From Komagataeibacter xylinus (GTDB lineage Bacteria > Pseudomonadota > Alphaproteobacteria > Acetobacterales > Acetobacteraceae), in NCBI RefSeq assembly GCF_009834365.1, contig NZ_CP041348.1:2889001-2953000 (forward strand): 64,000 nucleotides of DNA, read 5' to 3'. Under the pieces are notes generated by a model. The model made no database searches. It saw nothing but the letters and a program-made list of their open reading frames with translations, and was not told the origin of the DNA. The translations under genes and the position numbers were made by a program. Below, in pieces: positions 25,885-34,034 of the stretch (positions are counted from its first letter, which is position 1; each line of letters begins with the position of its first letter).

Positions 25885-26306
25885 CCCCGCGCGGCATCCG
25901 CAACAACAACCCCGGCAACCTGAACTTTGCCCACCAGCCCGGCGCGCACCTTGAAACCGGCGTGTCCGAGCCACGATTTGCGGCCTTCCCGACCATGGCG
26001 GACGGCATACAGGCGCTCCGGGCGCAGCTTCTGCGCTACGGGCAGCGCGGCCTGACCACGGTGGCCAGCATCATCTCGGTCTATGCGCCCTCCACCGAAA
26101 ACGAGACCACCGCCTACATCACCACGCTGTGCCGCCACATGGGCGTGCAGGCCGATACCGTGCTGGACCTGAACGACCCGGCCACGATGGCGGCCCTGAT
26201 CGGCGGCATCACGACCATCGAGAACGGCCCCGGCCATCTCACGACCGCGCAGATTGACCAGGCGCTCGGCATTACGCCAGCGGTCAGCAACGGGGCATTA
26301 TCGTGA
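25881..26306 (+). CDS. Lysozyme-like virion/structural protein
   Basis: 141 residues. TPRGIRNNNPGNLNF at the N-terminus and the later RFAAFPTMADGIQALRAQLL with RGLTTVASIISVYAPSTEN are typical of small phage virion-associated or cell-wall-active proteins (PRD1 P5-type annotation). It probably binds or cleaves peptidoglycan, though the catalytic residues are uncertain. ATGA overlaps on both sides. Confidence 0.65.
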   Translation: MTPRGIRNNNPGNLNFAHQPGAHLETGVSEPRFAAFPTMADGIQALRAQLLRYGQRGLTTVASIISVYAPSTENETTAYITTLCRHMGVQADTVLDLNDPATMAALIGGITTIENGPGHLTTAQIDQALGITPAVSNGALS

Positions 26307-26773
26307 CCAGCGCGTGGATCGCCAGTCGCGCCCGCACGATCCCGTTCCACTTACCGGGTGACTGCGCGCTGCGAGGCGTCTCGGTCAGGCCATTCCCGCG
26401 CGCCTGGCCCGACAAGGCAGCAGATGACGCGCTCGATTATAGCGTGGATTACACCGCCTGGCTTGCGGACTGTAACGACACGATCAGCAAGATCGCGGTT
26501 GACGATGTATCGGTTGCTCCGGCCACAGGCCTCTCGATTGAATGGGCCGTGTTCGTCAACGGTATTGTCACCCTCGGCCTGTCTGGTGGTGTTGCCACTC
26601 TGCGCTACAAGGTCCGCATCGCCCTCACCACGGCGCAGGGTCGCACCATTGCCGGCATCTTCACGCTGCCCATTTCCAATATCGCGCCAGCTGTCGCGCC
26701 CGGCGATCTGACTGCGCCTGCCCTGACCTTCCCCGCCGGAACAATTACCATAAACGGCACCCCGAATACCTGA
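26303..26773 (+). CDS. Phage fibre-tail adaptor-like protein
   Basis: 156 residues. ALDYSVDYTAWLADCNDTIS, then a beta-rich region with GIVTLGLSGGVATLRYKV and the closing FTLPI resembles the small family found beside fibre genes, with a D-x-x-x-Y-x-x-D-[YW]-x-x-W-L core. It is thought to be an Ig-like adaptor. Confidence comes from this motif and location. Confidence 0.6.
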   Translation: MTSAWIASRARTIPFHLPGDCALRGVSVRPFPRAWPDKAADDALDYSVDYTAWLADCNDTISKIAVDDVSVAPATGLSIEWAVFVNGIVTLGLSGGVATLRYKVRIALTTAQGRTIAGIFTLPISNIAPAVAPGDLTAPALTFPAGTITINGTPNT

Positions 26774-26875
26774 TGCCTTGAATAACGGCGCGCCTGGCAG
26801 TTCGCTCTGTACGGGCATGCCGCCCATCTGCCATCCCTGATGCTCGTAATCTGATCGTGCACAAGGGACTGCCCT

Positions 26876-27178
26876 ATGGAAATGTCACCTCCTGAACCGC
26901 CGGGGCAGGAACAGCAGATCAGTCTTCTTTCGCTGGATCGAAGGATGACTGTGATGGAAACAAAATTCGACCTCGACCGGGAAAGCCGCACCAAGTTCGA
27001 GCATGGTGTGGCGGCCCAGCTCACCACGTTGAACAACAACCTGTCGAGCATGCGGGATGAGAACACCCTGAAGAAAGGGACCATCCGGGGCATCGTTCTG
27101 GTGTTTGGCTTCTTCGGGTCCAGCGCTGGCGCAGGCCTGATCATGCTGCTCAAGCACCTGGCGGCAGGTGCTTCATGA
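26876..27178 (+). CDS. Membrane protein with coiled coil, holin-like candidate
   Basis: 100 residues. A charged N-terminal helix (LLSLDRRMTVMETKFDLDRE) is followed by one C-terminal transmembrane segment (GIVLVFGFFGSSAGAGLIML). The layout resembles DUF1515-type phage membrane proteins found near lysis genes. A holin or spanin role is inferred from position. Overlaps the next gene by ATGA. About 100 bp with no evident gene precede it. Confidence 0.55.
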   Translation: MEMSPPEPPGQEQQISLLSLDRRMTVMETKFDLDRESRTKFEHGVAAQLTTLNNNLSSMRDENTLKKGTIRGIVLVFGFFGSSAGAGLIMLLKHLAAGAS

Positions 27179-27663
27179 TCATGACGGTTGTCACCGGTCT
27201 GGATGTCGGGCAGCTCAAATATGACATTGTTCAGCCCACCCTCACAGACATCCGGCTGGATGGATCGGCTGCTGTCAATCTCATGACTGGTATCGCGCTG
27301 GCCGAAAGCCGGAGTGCCTATCTGCGCCAGCTCAATGGGCCGGCGTTGGGACTGTGGGCAATGGAACCGGCTGCGGAAGCGGACTGCTGGGCCTGCCTCA
27401 ATACTCCGGAGCAGGCCCAGCTTGCGGGCCGTATACGCGCGCTGATGTCGCCCGATCCCAGCTTCATGCAACTGGTTTCCAATCTGCGCTATGCCTGCGC
27501 CATGGCGCGCGTGCGGGTGCTCCGCGCGGATGCTCCGTTGCCAAACGCTGCCGATGCGGCCGCGCTCTCTGCCTACCACAAGCAGTTTTACAACTCCGCC
27601 CTGGGCGCCGCGAACGCCGGGGCCAACCGCGTCCTGTTCCAGGCCGCGATCGATGCAACGTGA
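27175..27663 (+). CDS. Putative endolysin, lysozyme-like
   Basis: 162 residues. LMTGIALAESRSAYLRQLNG with GPALGLWAMEPA fits a lysozyme/transglycosylase fold (Glu in ALAESR as candidate catalytic acid). The end, AAALSAYHKQFYNSALGAAN, resembles the C-terminal segment of phage muramidases. No signal peptide, so export would need the neighbouring holin candidates. It is flanked by membrane-protein genes, as in a lysis cassette. Confidence 0.55.
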   Translation: MIMTVVTGLDVGQLKYDIVQPTLTDIRLDGSAAVNLMTGIALAESRSAYLRQLNGPALGLWAMEPAAEADCWACLNTPEQAQLAGRIRALMSPDPSFMQLVSNLRYACAMARVRVLRADAPLPNAADAAALSAYHKQFYNSALGAANAGANRVLFQAAIDAT

Positions 27664-27674
27664 AGGATCGCCCC

Positions 27675-28436
27675 ATGAACCCCAAATCGGCATCCGCATG
27701 GCTGCGGCAGCCCTCCACCCTGTTTTTCTTTGCCATCGTGGCTGGCACCGTTGTCGCCACCTGGTTCAATGTCATTCCGCAGGGTGCGGCCGTGGCGCTG
27801 CTGGCTGCATCCGTGCCGCTCCTGCTCAATGACACCACATCCGACACGGCCGCGAATCCGGCCCTGGTCGCGGTGGTAAGCGCGCTGGCCACGCACAGGG
27901 ATGTCGGGCCGGCTGCCATGCAGGTCATCCGCGCTACGGCCCCGCACCTGCTGACCGATGGCACGCTGGCATTGCCCAAGCCCACGCCTCCTGCAAGCGC
28001 GCCCAGTCGGCCGACCGGCATGAGTGTGGCTGCCCTTGCCTGCCTTGTGGGCGCAGGCCTGGTGCTCACGGCCTGCGGCTCAACCACGCAGGTCAAGCTC
28101 AGGCAGTCGGTCAATGATCTGGAGAGTGCCTATTACGTCCTGGCTGACCCCATGCCCGATGTCATGGCTGGCAAGGTGCCGGGCATTACCCTGTCCGATA
28201 CCGACAAGGCCCTGATCAAGAAAGCCAGCCAGAGCGTCTATAACGAGATCAGCGCGCTCCAGACGCAGATCGACAAGGGCAGCTCCCTGACCTCGACCGC
28301 CGTATCAGGTCTGGAGACCGACTTTGCCAGCTTCCAGACCTGCTGGACCGGCGTGCAGGCCGGCACCGTGCCCGCAGCCTGCACCGACCTGGTGCCCGCG
28401 ACCACAACCACGACAACCACCACGACGGGAAACTGA
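27675..28436 (+). CDS. Holin-like protein joined to a lipoprotein-like domain
   Basis: 253 residues from ATG 27675. The N-terminal half has two hydrophobic segments (FFFAIVAGTVVATWF and AAVALLAASVPLLL), like small phage holins. In the middle an internal Met (ATG 28020) begins a second signal-like stretch, MSVAALACLVGAGLVLTACG, ending in a lipobox LTAC, followed by an Asp/Ser-rich soluble domain and a Thr-rich tail. It could be a true fusion or two products, the second a lipoprotein of 138 residues translated from the internal start. Confidence 0.6.
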   Translation: MNPKSASAWLRQPSTLFFFAIVAGTVVATWFNVIPQGAAVALLAASVPLLLNDTTSDTAANPALVAVVSALATHRDVGPAAMQVIRATAPHLLTDGTLALPKPTPPASAPSRPTGMSVAALACLVGAGLVLTACGSTTQVKLRQSVNDLESAYYVLADPMPDVMAGKVPGITLSDTDKALIKKASQSVYNEISALQTQIDKGSSLTSTAVSGLETDFASFQTCWTGVQAGTVPAACTDLVPATTTTTTTTTGN

Positions 28437-28437
28437 T

Positions 28438-28638
28438 ATGACCGCTGCGGAAATCAGCGCCATCCTTGGCGCAGCCACCACCATCGCCGGCCTGGTCGAG
28501 AAATACGGCCCCGAGGTCTACACGGATGTGAAAGAGGCGATCGAGGCCACCCTGAGCAAGACCGGCCCCACCACGGCCGCGATGGACGCCCTGGCAGCCA
28601 AGTGCGCGGCCGCCAATGCCGCGATCCAGGCATCATGA
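28438..28638 (+). CDS. Small hypothetical phage protein
   Basis: 66 residues from ATG 28438, immediately after the lipoprotein-like gene. Helical, Ala-rich (EISAILGAATTIAGLVEKYG, then DVKEAIEATLSK). The opening hydrophobic stretch is short for a membrane span. Shares ATGA with the following small gene. Function unknown. Confidence 0.5.
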   Translation: MTAAEISAILGAATTIAGLVEKYGPEVYTDVKEAIEATLSKTGPTTAAMDALAAKCAAANAAIQAS

Positions 28639-28745
28639 AATCTCTGGCGATCTTCGCCGGTGGAATGGCGGCGGGAGCCGCCATTTCGCTTGGGGCCATC
28701 ATGTGGCGCTTTGTCAGTGAATGCTGGGGTCATGGCCATGCATGA
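28635..28745 (+). CDS. 36-residue membrane protein in lysis region
   Basis: ATG 28635 overlaps the previous stop and the frame closes at TGA 28743-28745. The peptide is mostly one hydrophobic helix (SLAIFAGGMAAGAAISLGAI) with a charged C-terminus. Tight overlap with both neighbours supports translation. A lysis accessory is possible from position only. Confidence 0.45.
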   Translation: MKSLAIFAGGMAAGAAISLGAIMWRFVSECWGHGHA

Positions 28746-28866
28746 CCTGCTGGTATTCGCAGGCGGCGCGATTGCCAGCCAGATCGTAGCCGTCGCCCTT
28801 TCCCTGATCATGTCCGCCAGGCGCAGGCGCAGCATTGCTGATCGCCTCGGCCCTCCTGCTCCCTGA
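28732..28866 (+). CDS. 44-residue membrane protein in lysis region
   Basis: Starts at ATG 28732 (ATG 28738 also possible), overlapping the preceding small gene in another frame. Single hydrophobic helix (LLVFAGGAIASQIVAVALSL) then a basic RRRR cluster, the topology of a small inner-membrane protein with cytoplasmic C-terminus. Together with 28635-28745 it forms an overlapping pair; without a lipobox or coiled coil the pair is not a clear spanin. Confidence 0.45.
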   Translation: MAMHDLLVFAGGAIASQIVAVALSLIMSARRRRSIADRLGPPAP

Positions 28867-28891
28867 CCCATTTCTCCATCCCGGTGCCCTG

Positions 28892-29893
28892 ATGCAATCA
28901 TCCGACCTGCACGTCATCTGTGTCTTCTCCAACAATCGCGGCTGGAAATCGCGCGAGCGCCTGCTCCGCCGCTTCATTCCCCACATGCTCGACAGTGGAG
29001 TCAGCCTCACCGTGGTCGAGCACGTCATTGGCGAGCGTGGTTTTGCCCTCTCGGCCGATGATGATGCCTTCCGGCACGCCCGGCTGTTCCAGGTGCGCGG
29101 GTCCGACCGGCAGGAAAACTGGCTCAAGGAAGGGCTGATCCGCTACGGGCGGCAGCGTCTGCCCGATTCCGCCCGCTACATCGCCCAGATCGATGCCGAC
29201 GTGTTCTTCCAGCGCCCTGACTGGGCACGCGCCACGCTCGACATGCTGCAGGTTCATCGCGTGGGCCAGCCATGGTCCTACTCGGTCGACCTCGGCCCGG
29301 ATGAAAACCCGGTCGAGGATGAGAACGGCCGTATCATGGACCGTTCCTTCTGCGCCGCCTGGGCTGCGGGTGATATCCGCGTCACCCCAAATGACTATGG
29401 CCTGGGTCAGCCCACGCCCGGCTGGATGCTCAAGGGCGGCCGGCGCCGCGACTGGCGCCAGCATTACGGGTATGCATGGGCTTTCCGGGCTGATGTCTAT
29501 GACGCCATCGGTGGGCTGCCCGACTGGCTGGTGACGGGCTCGGCCGATTACATATCCGCCATGGCCTTTGCCGGACTGCTCGACACATCCGACACCTACC
29601 CGTCGCCCAGCTGCACGCGGCGCCTGCAGCAGTTTGCCGCCCTGTGCGATGAGCACGTGCGGCAGGATATCGGCGTGGTGTCCGGCATGCTTTCGCATGG
29701 CTTCCACGGCCCCAAGCGCAAGCGGTTCTACCTCGACCGCAAGGATATCCTGCGTGAGGCCGCCTTCGATCCCGATCTCGATCTCGCCTATGACCGCCAC
29801 GGCCTACCCTACCTGGCGCGCGATAACCGCATCCTGCGCGATGGCCTGCGGCGCCTGTCGGTCATGCGTGATGAAGACGCTAACACCATCTGA
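28892..29893 (+). CDS. Phage-encoded GT-A-like glycosyltransferase
   Basis: 333 residues from ATG 28892. A Rossmann-like start (LHVICVFSNNRGWKSRERLL), a DxD-type metal motif in YIAQIDADVFFQ (about residue 107), and GYAWAFRADVYDAIGGLPDW followed by GSADYISAMAFAG, the acceptor-side block of GT-A enzymes. It lies after the lysis genes, in the position of a moron or conversion gene, so it may modify host surface glycans; modification of phage structures is another possibility. No membrane span is seen. Confidence 0.68.
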   Translation: MQSSDLHVICVFSNNRGWKSRERLLRRFIPHMLDSGVSLTVVEHVIGERGFALSADDDAFRHARLFQVRGSDRQENWLKEGLIRYGRQRLPDSARYIAQIDADVFFQRPDWARATLDMLQVHRVGQPWSYSVDLGPDENPVEDENGRIMDRSFCAAWAAGDIRVTPNDYGLGQPTPGWMLKGGRRRDWRQHYGYAWAFRADVYDAIGGLPDWLVTGSADYISAMAFAGLLDTSDTYPSPSCTRRLQQFAALCDEHVRQDIGVVSGMLSHGFHGPKRKRFYLDRKDILREAAFDPDLDLAYDRHGLPYLARDNRILRDGLRRLSVMRDEDANTI

Positions 29894-29906
29894 AAGGAAC
29901 GATCCC

Positions 29907-30377
29907 ATGCCCCACAATTATGCTGCCGACAGCACCTTCCAGGATGTCATGGCCCGTCTGGCCGGCACCGGCGCGACCTTCGCCCAGGTCTGGCCCGTGC
30001 TTCGCCCCGCCATCCTGTCGGGCCGTGCCCCGACGGTGGACGAATACAGGCCCCTCAATGCCCTGATCCATGAAGCCCATGCCAAGCGGATTGCCAGAAA
30101 TGAAGCACTCAATGCACCGCACATGCACAGCAAGGTGGGCGACGTGGCAAACTCGGTGGGGGTGGAAGAGGAAGATGAGAAGCCTGCAGATGCCGAGGCA
30201 GCCCCCGTACAGCCGACCCAGATCACGGCGGACCATGTCGAGAAAACTCAGAGAGAGGTCCAGACGCCCCCGCCTGAATCAGAAAAGCCGGAGCCTGATG
30301 GGGATAAAAAGGCTGAAGAGCCCAAGAACGAATTAACCGACAAACTGGCAGCCGAAGAAAACAAAAAAAGCGGGTAA
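29907..30377 (+). CDS. Hypothetical protein with long charged tail
   Basis: 156 residues from ATG 29907, preceded by AAAGGAAC. The first 75 residues look folded (TFQDVMARLAGTGATFAQVW). The rest is low complexity, rich in Glu, Pro, Lys and Gln (for example KPEPDGDKKAEEPKNEL). It is the last gene before the terminator at 30416 and is 13 nt after the glycosyltransferase, so the two are co-transcribed. Function unknown. Confidence 0.6.
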   Translation: MPHNYAADSTFQDVMARLAGTGATFAQVWPVLRPAILSGRAPTVDEYRPLNALIHEAHAKRIARNEALNAPHMHSKVGDVANSVGVEEEDEKPADAEAAPVQPTQITADHVEKTQREVQTPPPESEKPEPDGDKKAEEPKNELTDKLAAEENKKSG

Positions 30378-30415
30378 AAAAGCGGGTAATCACAGATTAT
30401 GGAGTAAAGATAAGG

Positions 30416-30446
30416 CGGGGAATATCAGTAATTTATTCCCCGTTTT
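30416..30446 (+). terminator. Terminator at the right end of the prophage late genes
   Basis: Perfect 8-bp arms CGGGGAAT (30416-30423) and ATTCCCCG (30435-30442), followed by TTTTATAT. It lies between the last plus-strand phage gene and the minus-strand portal gene ending at 30445, so it may stop transcription from both sides. Confidence 0.85.
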
Positions 30447-31710
30447 ATATAGCCGTATCGGCAAAATAGGGCGGCCACTGCAGCGCAAGCCCGGTTGCGT
30501 CCAGCCTGGCGTAATCCTGTCCGCCAATATGCACGCCGCCTTCCAACACATGCGAAAACGCGCAGACCATGCGGTACAGCGCCAGCAGACCGTATTCGCC
30601 ATATGAAAGACGCATGCGGTCCACGAGCCACAAAAGGGGCTGATAGAGCATTTCCATCGCCCGGCCCGATGTCGGGGCGGCAAGGCGGTCAGCCTGAGCG
30701 CGGTTGCCATGGATCTGCTCCATCACGCTGGCACGCAGTTCACGGTAATGGTCGCGCATCGCACCTGCGGCATCACCGTTGATTTCGAGCAGCTTGGCAT
30801 CACCATCAAGCGGCAGGGTCAGGGCGGCTGATGCACCGCCAGTGCTGGTGGGCGTGCCATCGGCATAAGGGTCCGGCCCCGCGCGGATGACAAGCCGGGG
30901 GTCGGCACTGTATTTGAGACCCCGCCCGGATTGTGAGAGCAGGTAATCGCACTCGATAACCGTATCAATGGCCGGGGCAAAGGTGCATGGACCATCCACC
31001 GTGCCCGGTGCTGCCAGATTGGCCATCCACACCCACGGCACAAAGCCCAGACCGTGATGGGTGCTGCGTGTGCCATCAAGCCGGGTGGGCAGGCCGGCAT
31101 CGACACGCTGGGGCACATAAACATGGCAGTCCGCCCGGTCCCACACGCGCAGCCACCAGAAAATGGTGGCAGCGTCCCCTGCGGCGATGGGCCAGCCCTG
31201 GGCTGCCAGCGTGGCGCCCGTCACCTTGAAGCACTCGGTCACCGAGGCAAGGAGGCCCGCGCCATCCCATTGCGGGGTGAGGTAGCGGGTATCATGCACC
31301 TGCACGCGCAGGCGGCGTGCAACGGCTTCGATCAGCACGGCAACCGATCCGGTCGCCCCACGCGTAGCGGCATCAAGCATGAGGGCTGGCAGCGCGGTCT
31401 CCGCCCCGAACTGCGCCAGAATACCGGGCAGTGCGGGATCGGTGGCAACCGTGGCGGGCCAGTGACTGGCGCCAAACAGGAGCGATACTGCATCATCCAC
31501 CACCGCGCGGCACATATTGGTACGCACCGACGGGCGGCGCTGGCCTAGGGGTATGTATTCCCCTGCCCCGTTATATTCGGTGCCAAACGGGTTGGGTATG
31601 GCATCATATTGCGTTCCTTCAAGCACGCGCGCGAGTGCAGCAAGCGCATGGGTCCGTGCGGGCAGGTCCGGGTCACGGGGGTATGTTCGCTTGAGTTCCT
31701 GCCAGTCCAT
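30445..31710 (-). CDS. Second portal protein (SPP1 gp6-like) of another phage element
   Basis: 421 residues from ATG 31710-31708 with GGAG about 11 nt upstream. RPSVRTNMCRAVVDDAVSLL, the preceding NPFGTEYNGAGEYIPLGQ, and later PLLWLVDRMRLSYGEYGL are typical of SPP1-type portal proteins. It is unlike the HK97 portal at 8584. Encoded opposite to the prophage and downstream of its own TerL and TerS. Near full length, so packaging genes are retained although no capsid gene follows. Confidence 0.78.
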   Translation of the reverse strand: MDWQELKRTYPRDPDLPARTHALAALARVLEGTQYDAIPNPFGTEYNGAGEYIPLGQRRPSVRTNMCRAVVDDAVSLLFGASHWPATVATDPALPGILAQFGAETALPALMLDAATRGATGSVAVLIEAVARRLRVQVHDTRYLTPQWDGAGLLASVTECFKVTGATLAAQGWPIAAGDAATIFWWLRVWDRADCHVYVPQRVDAGLPTRLDGTRSTHHGLGFVPWVWMANLAAPGTVDGPCTFAPAIDTVIECDYLLSQSGRGLKYSADPRLVIRAGPDPYADGTPTSTGGASAALTLPLDGDAKLLEINGDAAGAMRDHYRELRASVMEQIHGNRAQADRLAAPTSGRAMEMLYQPLLWLVDRMRLSYGEYGLLALYRMVCAFSHVLEGGVHIGGQDYARLDATGLALQWPPYFADTAI

Positions 31711-31813
31711 GAATTGGTTATCTCCGGCATAGGGTGAAGCTGCGCTGTCATGTTTGCCCGTAAATGGAGCATGAACAGTATTCAGGCAGAAAACAGGATT
31801 TATAAAGGTGATC

Positions 31814-31828
31814 CCTGAAGTATTCAGG
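31814..31828. promoter_or_regulatory. Short palindrome between TerL and portal genes
   Basis: CCTGAA, GTA, TTCAGG: a perfect 6-bp inverted repeat in the 166-bp gap between the minus-strand TerL and portal genes. A related half (TATTCAGG) occurs at about 31790. It could be an operator or a weak hairpin; nothing else is seen in the gap. Confidence 0.3.
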
Positions 31829-31876
31829 AATGTACTGGTCTGGCACGGTATCCAGCGCCACATGCGCCCAGGCTTT

Positions 31877-33193
31877 CTAGCGCCCGAGGTTGAAGCGCGT
31901 GGGGGCCCAGCGCGCGGGGGCGGCAGGCGGTGCGCACAGCATAAGGTCGGTCAGCGCCCAGACCAGCGCATCTGCCCGGTCGGGGGAATGGGGGCCATGG
32001 TAACCACTGGCTGAAAACTGACAGAGCTGTTCCTCGAGTTCCGGGTAAATGCCATGATGGGTCACGCGGCCCTGTTCGTATAACGCCGCCACCGGCTCGG
32101 CGCGTGCCGCCTTGCCCCGGCTGGCGGTGACCATGCGCAAAGCGGCATTCGGGTTCAGTCCGCGCAGGGTGGCCTCAACCAGTGCGCCGCCAAAATTGTG
32201 TTCGGCTACAATGCGCTCGGCTGCCCAGTCGGCCTGCGCCTGCAGGGCGGCCCGTGCCCAGCCCGCAGGCGTGTCGCGGCGCGACAGGTCGGCCAGCACA
32301 TGGCCACACCCCGCACCATCCACCCCGCATACGATGATGCCAATTTCATCGGAGCGGGTATCTTCCGGCCCGGCGCAGCCTGAGGGGTCAACCGCCACCA
32401 CGATCCGCCGCATCTGCGTGCCTATATGGCGGCGGGTTGCAGGTGTTATTGCAGCGTCACGGCGAAAATTCTCCAGTCGCCACAAGGCGCCATCGACAGC
32501 CTGCTGGTATTCTCCTTCCACAAAGCGCCTGCGTTCACGCTCCGGCAGGGCCGCGAGTTGCGCCAGATACTCTGCCGAGAGATTGGCCCGGTTACCCTCA
32601 GGGTTGAGCTGCATGGTGGCGTAGCACGCAGGGTCTGGCAGGGGCTGGCCCGATGAAGGCTCGATACCGGATTCAAACACGCGGTAAAGCCAGTGCGCGG
32701 TGGTGGGCGGATTGGCATCGATATATTCCTTCAGCGCCAGGGGTGATTTCTGCGCCAGCCTTGTAAGCAGCATGTTGCGCGCGCCATAAGCGACCTGACT
32801 GGCTTCGTTAAGGTAGACAGTGGCGAATTCCAGCCCCAGTATCTTTTCAGTCCGTTCCTCGTCATCCAGGCCGCCAAACATGATGAGTGAGCCATTGGGC
32901 AGTGTCACGCTCCAGTCGGTGCGCGAGAGTTGCCACGGCACGGCGGGAAAACACCGACGCATGACGGTAGGAAATGTGTCGGCCACAATGGTGGCCCGCA
33001 AGGCGTTGAACCTGTGGCGGAATATGCCATGCCGCGTGCCCGCTGCCCGGAGCGCGCGAATGACTACCGCGCGCACCAGCACGAATGTCTTGCCCGACCG
33101 CGCGCCGCCGCGCAGCAGGATATGGGTGGCCCCGCCCCCCAGCAGCCGGTTGGCGGCATGCTGGTCGGGGGTGAGGCTAAAGGGCTGCGTCAT
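31877..33193 (-). CDS. Second terminase large subunit (SPP1/T4-like)
   Basis: 438 residues from ATG 33193; GTG 33220, preceded by GAGGGG, is an alternative. Walker A is LRGGARSGKTFVL, Walker B region is FATVYLNEASQ, and nuclease Asp residues lie in VAVDPSGCA and the C-terminal HSPDRADALVWAL, a standard terminase ending. Different family from the TerL at 6940. Its start overlaps the TerS gene by 17 nt. Confidence 0.87.
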   Translation of the reverse strand: MTQPFSLTPDQHAANRLLGGGATHILLRGGARSGKTFVLVRAVVIRALRAAGTRHGIFRHRFNALRATIVADTFPTVMRRCFPAVPWQLSRTDWSVTLPNGSLIMFGGLDDEERTEKILGLEFATVYLNEASQVAYGARNMLLTRLAQKSPLALKEYIDANPPTTAHWLYRVFESGIEPSSGQPLPDPACYATMQLNPEGNRANLSAEYLAQLAALPERERRRFVEGEYQQAVDGALWRLENFRRDAAITPATRRHIGTQMRRIVVAVDPSGCAGPEDTRSDEIGIIVCGVDGAGCGHVLADLSRRDTPAGWARAALQAQADWAAERIVAEHNFGGALVEATLRGLNPNAALRMVTASRGKAARAEPVAALYEQGRVTHHGIYPELEEQLCQFSASGYHGPHSPDRADALVWALTDLMLCAPPAAPARWAPTRFNLGR

Positions 33194-33575
33194 CAGTCGT
33201 GATGGTAATGGCAATACCACCTGTCCCCTCGCCCCGCGTGTTGGAGCCCGATGGGCGCAGACGTGTTGCTACCCACATGCGGGCCTCCATGCGCAGTTTT
33301 ATGGCTGGTACATCCTCCCGCCCCGTAGCGCGGTCAGCAATGGCTATGATCTCTTCGGCCAGCGTGTCGGCCGCGGCTTCACGCGCGGTATCATAGAGCA
33401 CACGAAAGGCCGGGTTATCGCGCAGCCAGCGCAATATGGTAGCGCGGTGCGGCAGGGCCGGATCAGCACAGATGGCACGCAGGCTCTGCCCATCAGCCAG
33501 GCGCAGGCAGATTTCGTCGGCCAGCCTGCGGCTATAGGTGCTGCGCCGCGTGCCCGTGGCTGCGTGTTCGGGCAT
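33177..33575 (-). CDS. Second terminase small subunit
   Basis: 132 residues from ATG 33575-33573, with a strong GGAG at 7 nt. The HTH-like YSRRLADEICLRLADGQSL, then LPHRATILRWLRDNPAFR and AADTLAEEIIAIADRAT are typical of terminase small subunits of the DUF1441/gp-like HTH group, which bind the packaging site. It heads the minus-strand TerS-TerL-portal operon. Confidence 0.82.
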   Translation of the reverse strand: MPEHAATGTRRSTYSRRLADEICLRLADGQSLRAICADPALPHRATILRWLRDNPAFRVLYDTAREAAADTLAEEIIAIADRATGREDVPAIKLRMEARMWVATRLRPSGSNTRGEGTGGIAITITTDDAAL

Positions 33576-34034
33576 GCTGTTTCTCCGTAAGTGCATGACG
33601 CCCGGAAACCGCGGGAGCGGTGTCGGGCGTGGGTCTGTCATGATAGGATCTTTATGCTGAAAAACCGCGCAGGCAGCAAATACAGTTTCCAGAAAATCCT
33701 TATCCTGAACAAGGTGGTATGTCTGGTCCTGCACATATACGTAAAAATGGACTATATTATTTTGTGCAGGATGTTTTTCGCTGATGTGTTTTTTGTGTTT
33801 ATACCACGACCGGCGCAATCTTGCGTAGACAGAATAGATACAGAACTGTCAGGATATGTTTCTTATACCTAAAAACCGTGCAGGCAACAATTTTCCTGTG
33901 TGGCGTAAAACCGCACAGCGCGGTGTATTAACAGGAGATACGCATCCCTGCATTGGAAAATGTAATAATGTGCCAGACTGAATCAATGCTCGATAAGCAT
34001 AGATCGCATCACACACAGCAACCTGATACAGGAC
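33576..34034. promoter_or_regulatory. 459-bp regulatory region upstream of the second TerS
   Basis: No convincing gene. It holds two near-identical 20-mers (AAAAACCGCGCAGGCAGCAA at 33660-33679 and AAAAACCGTGCAGGCAACAA at 33871-33890) and a 9-bp inverted repeat TCCTGCACA (33727-33735)/TGTGCAGGA (33763-33771) around an AT-rich 27-bp segment. The shared core GTGCAGG also occurs near 37410 and 37765. The region probably drives the TerS operon and binds a regulator. Confidence 0.5.

Larger units (their letters stand above)
1..30446. mobile_element. Temperate prophage, HK97-type head with Mu-type contractile tail (left end outside window)
   Basis: Contiguous phage modules are seen: repressor/Cro, replication, terminase, head, contractile tail, fibre, lysis. 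They end at a hairpin terminator at 30416-30446. No integrase, transposase or att repeat is visible, so the left boundary lies before position 1 and the exact right boundary is inferred from the terminator and the change of strand. Head genes follow HK97 order and tail genes follow Mu order (gp37 to gp48). Confidence 0.93.

Noticed and set aside
30378..30415. Repeated AAAAAGCGGGTAA near 30365-30390 as a second terminator
   Set aside because: It is a short direct repeat at the end of the last phage gene without an inverted partner; the real hairpin is 30416-30446.
32820..33590. 256-codon plus-strand frame
   Set aside because: Fully antisense to the second TerL and TerS genes, which carry clear terminase motifs.
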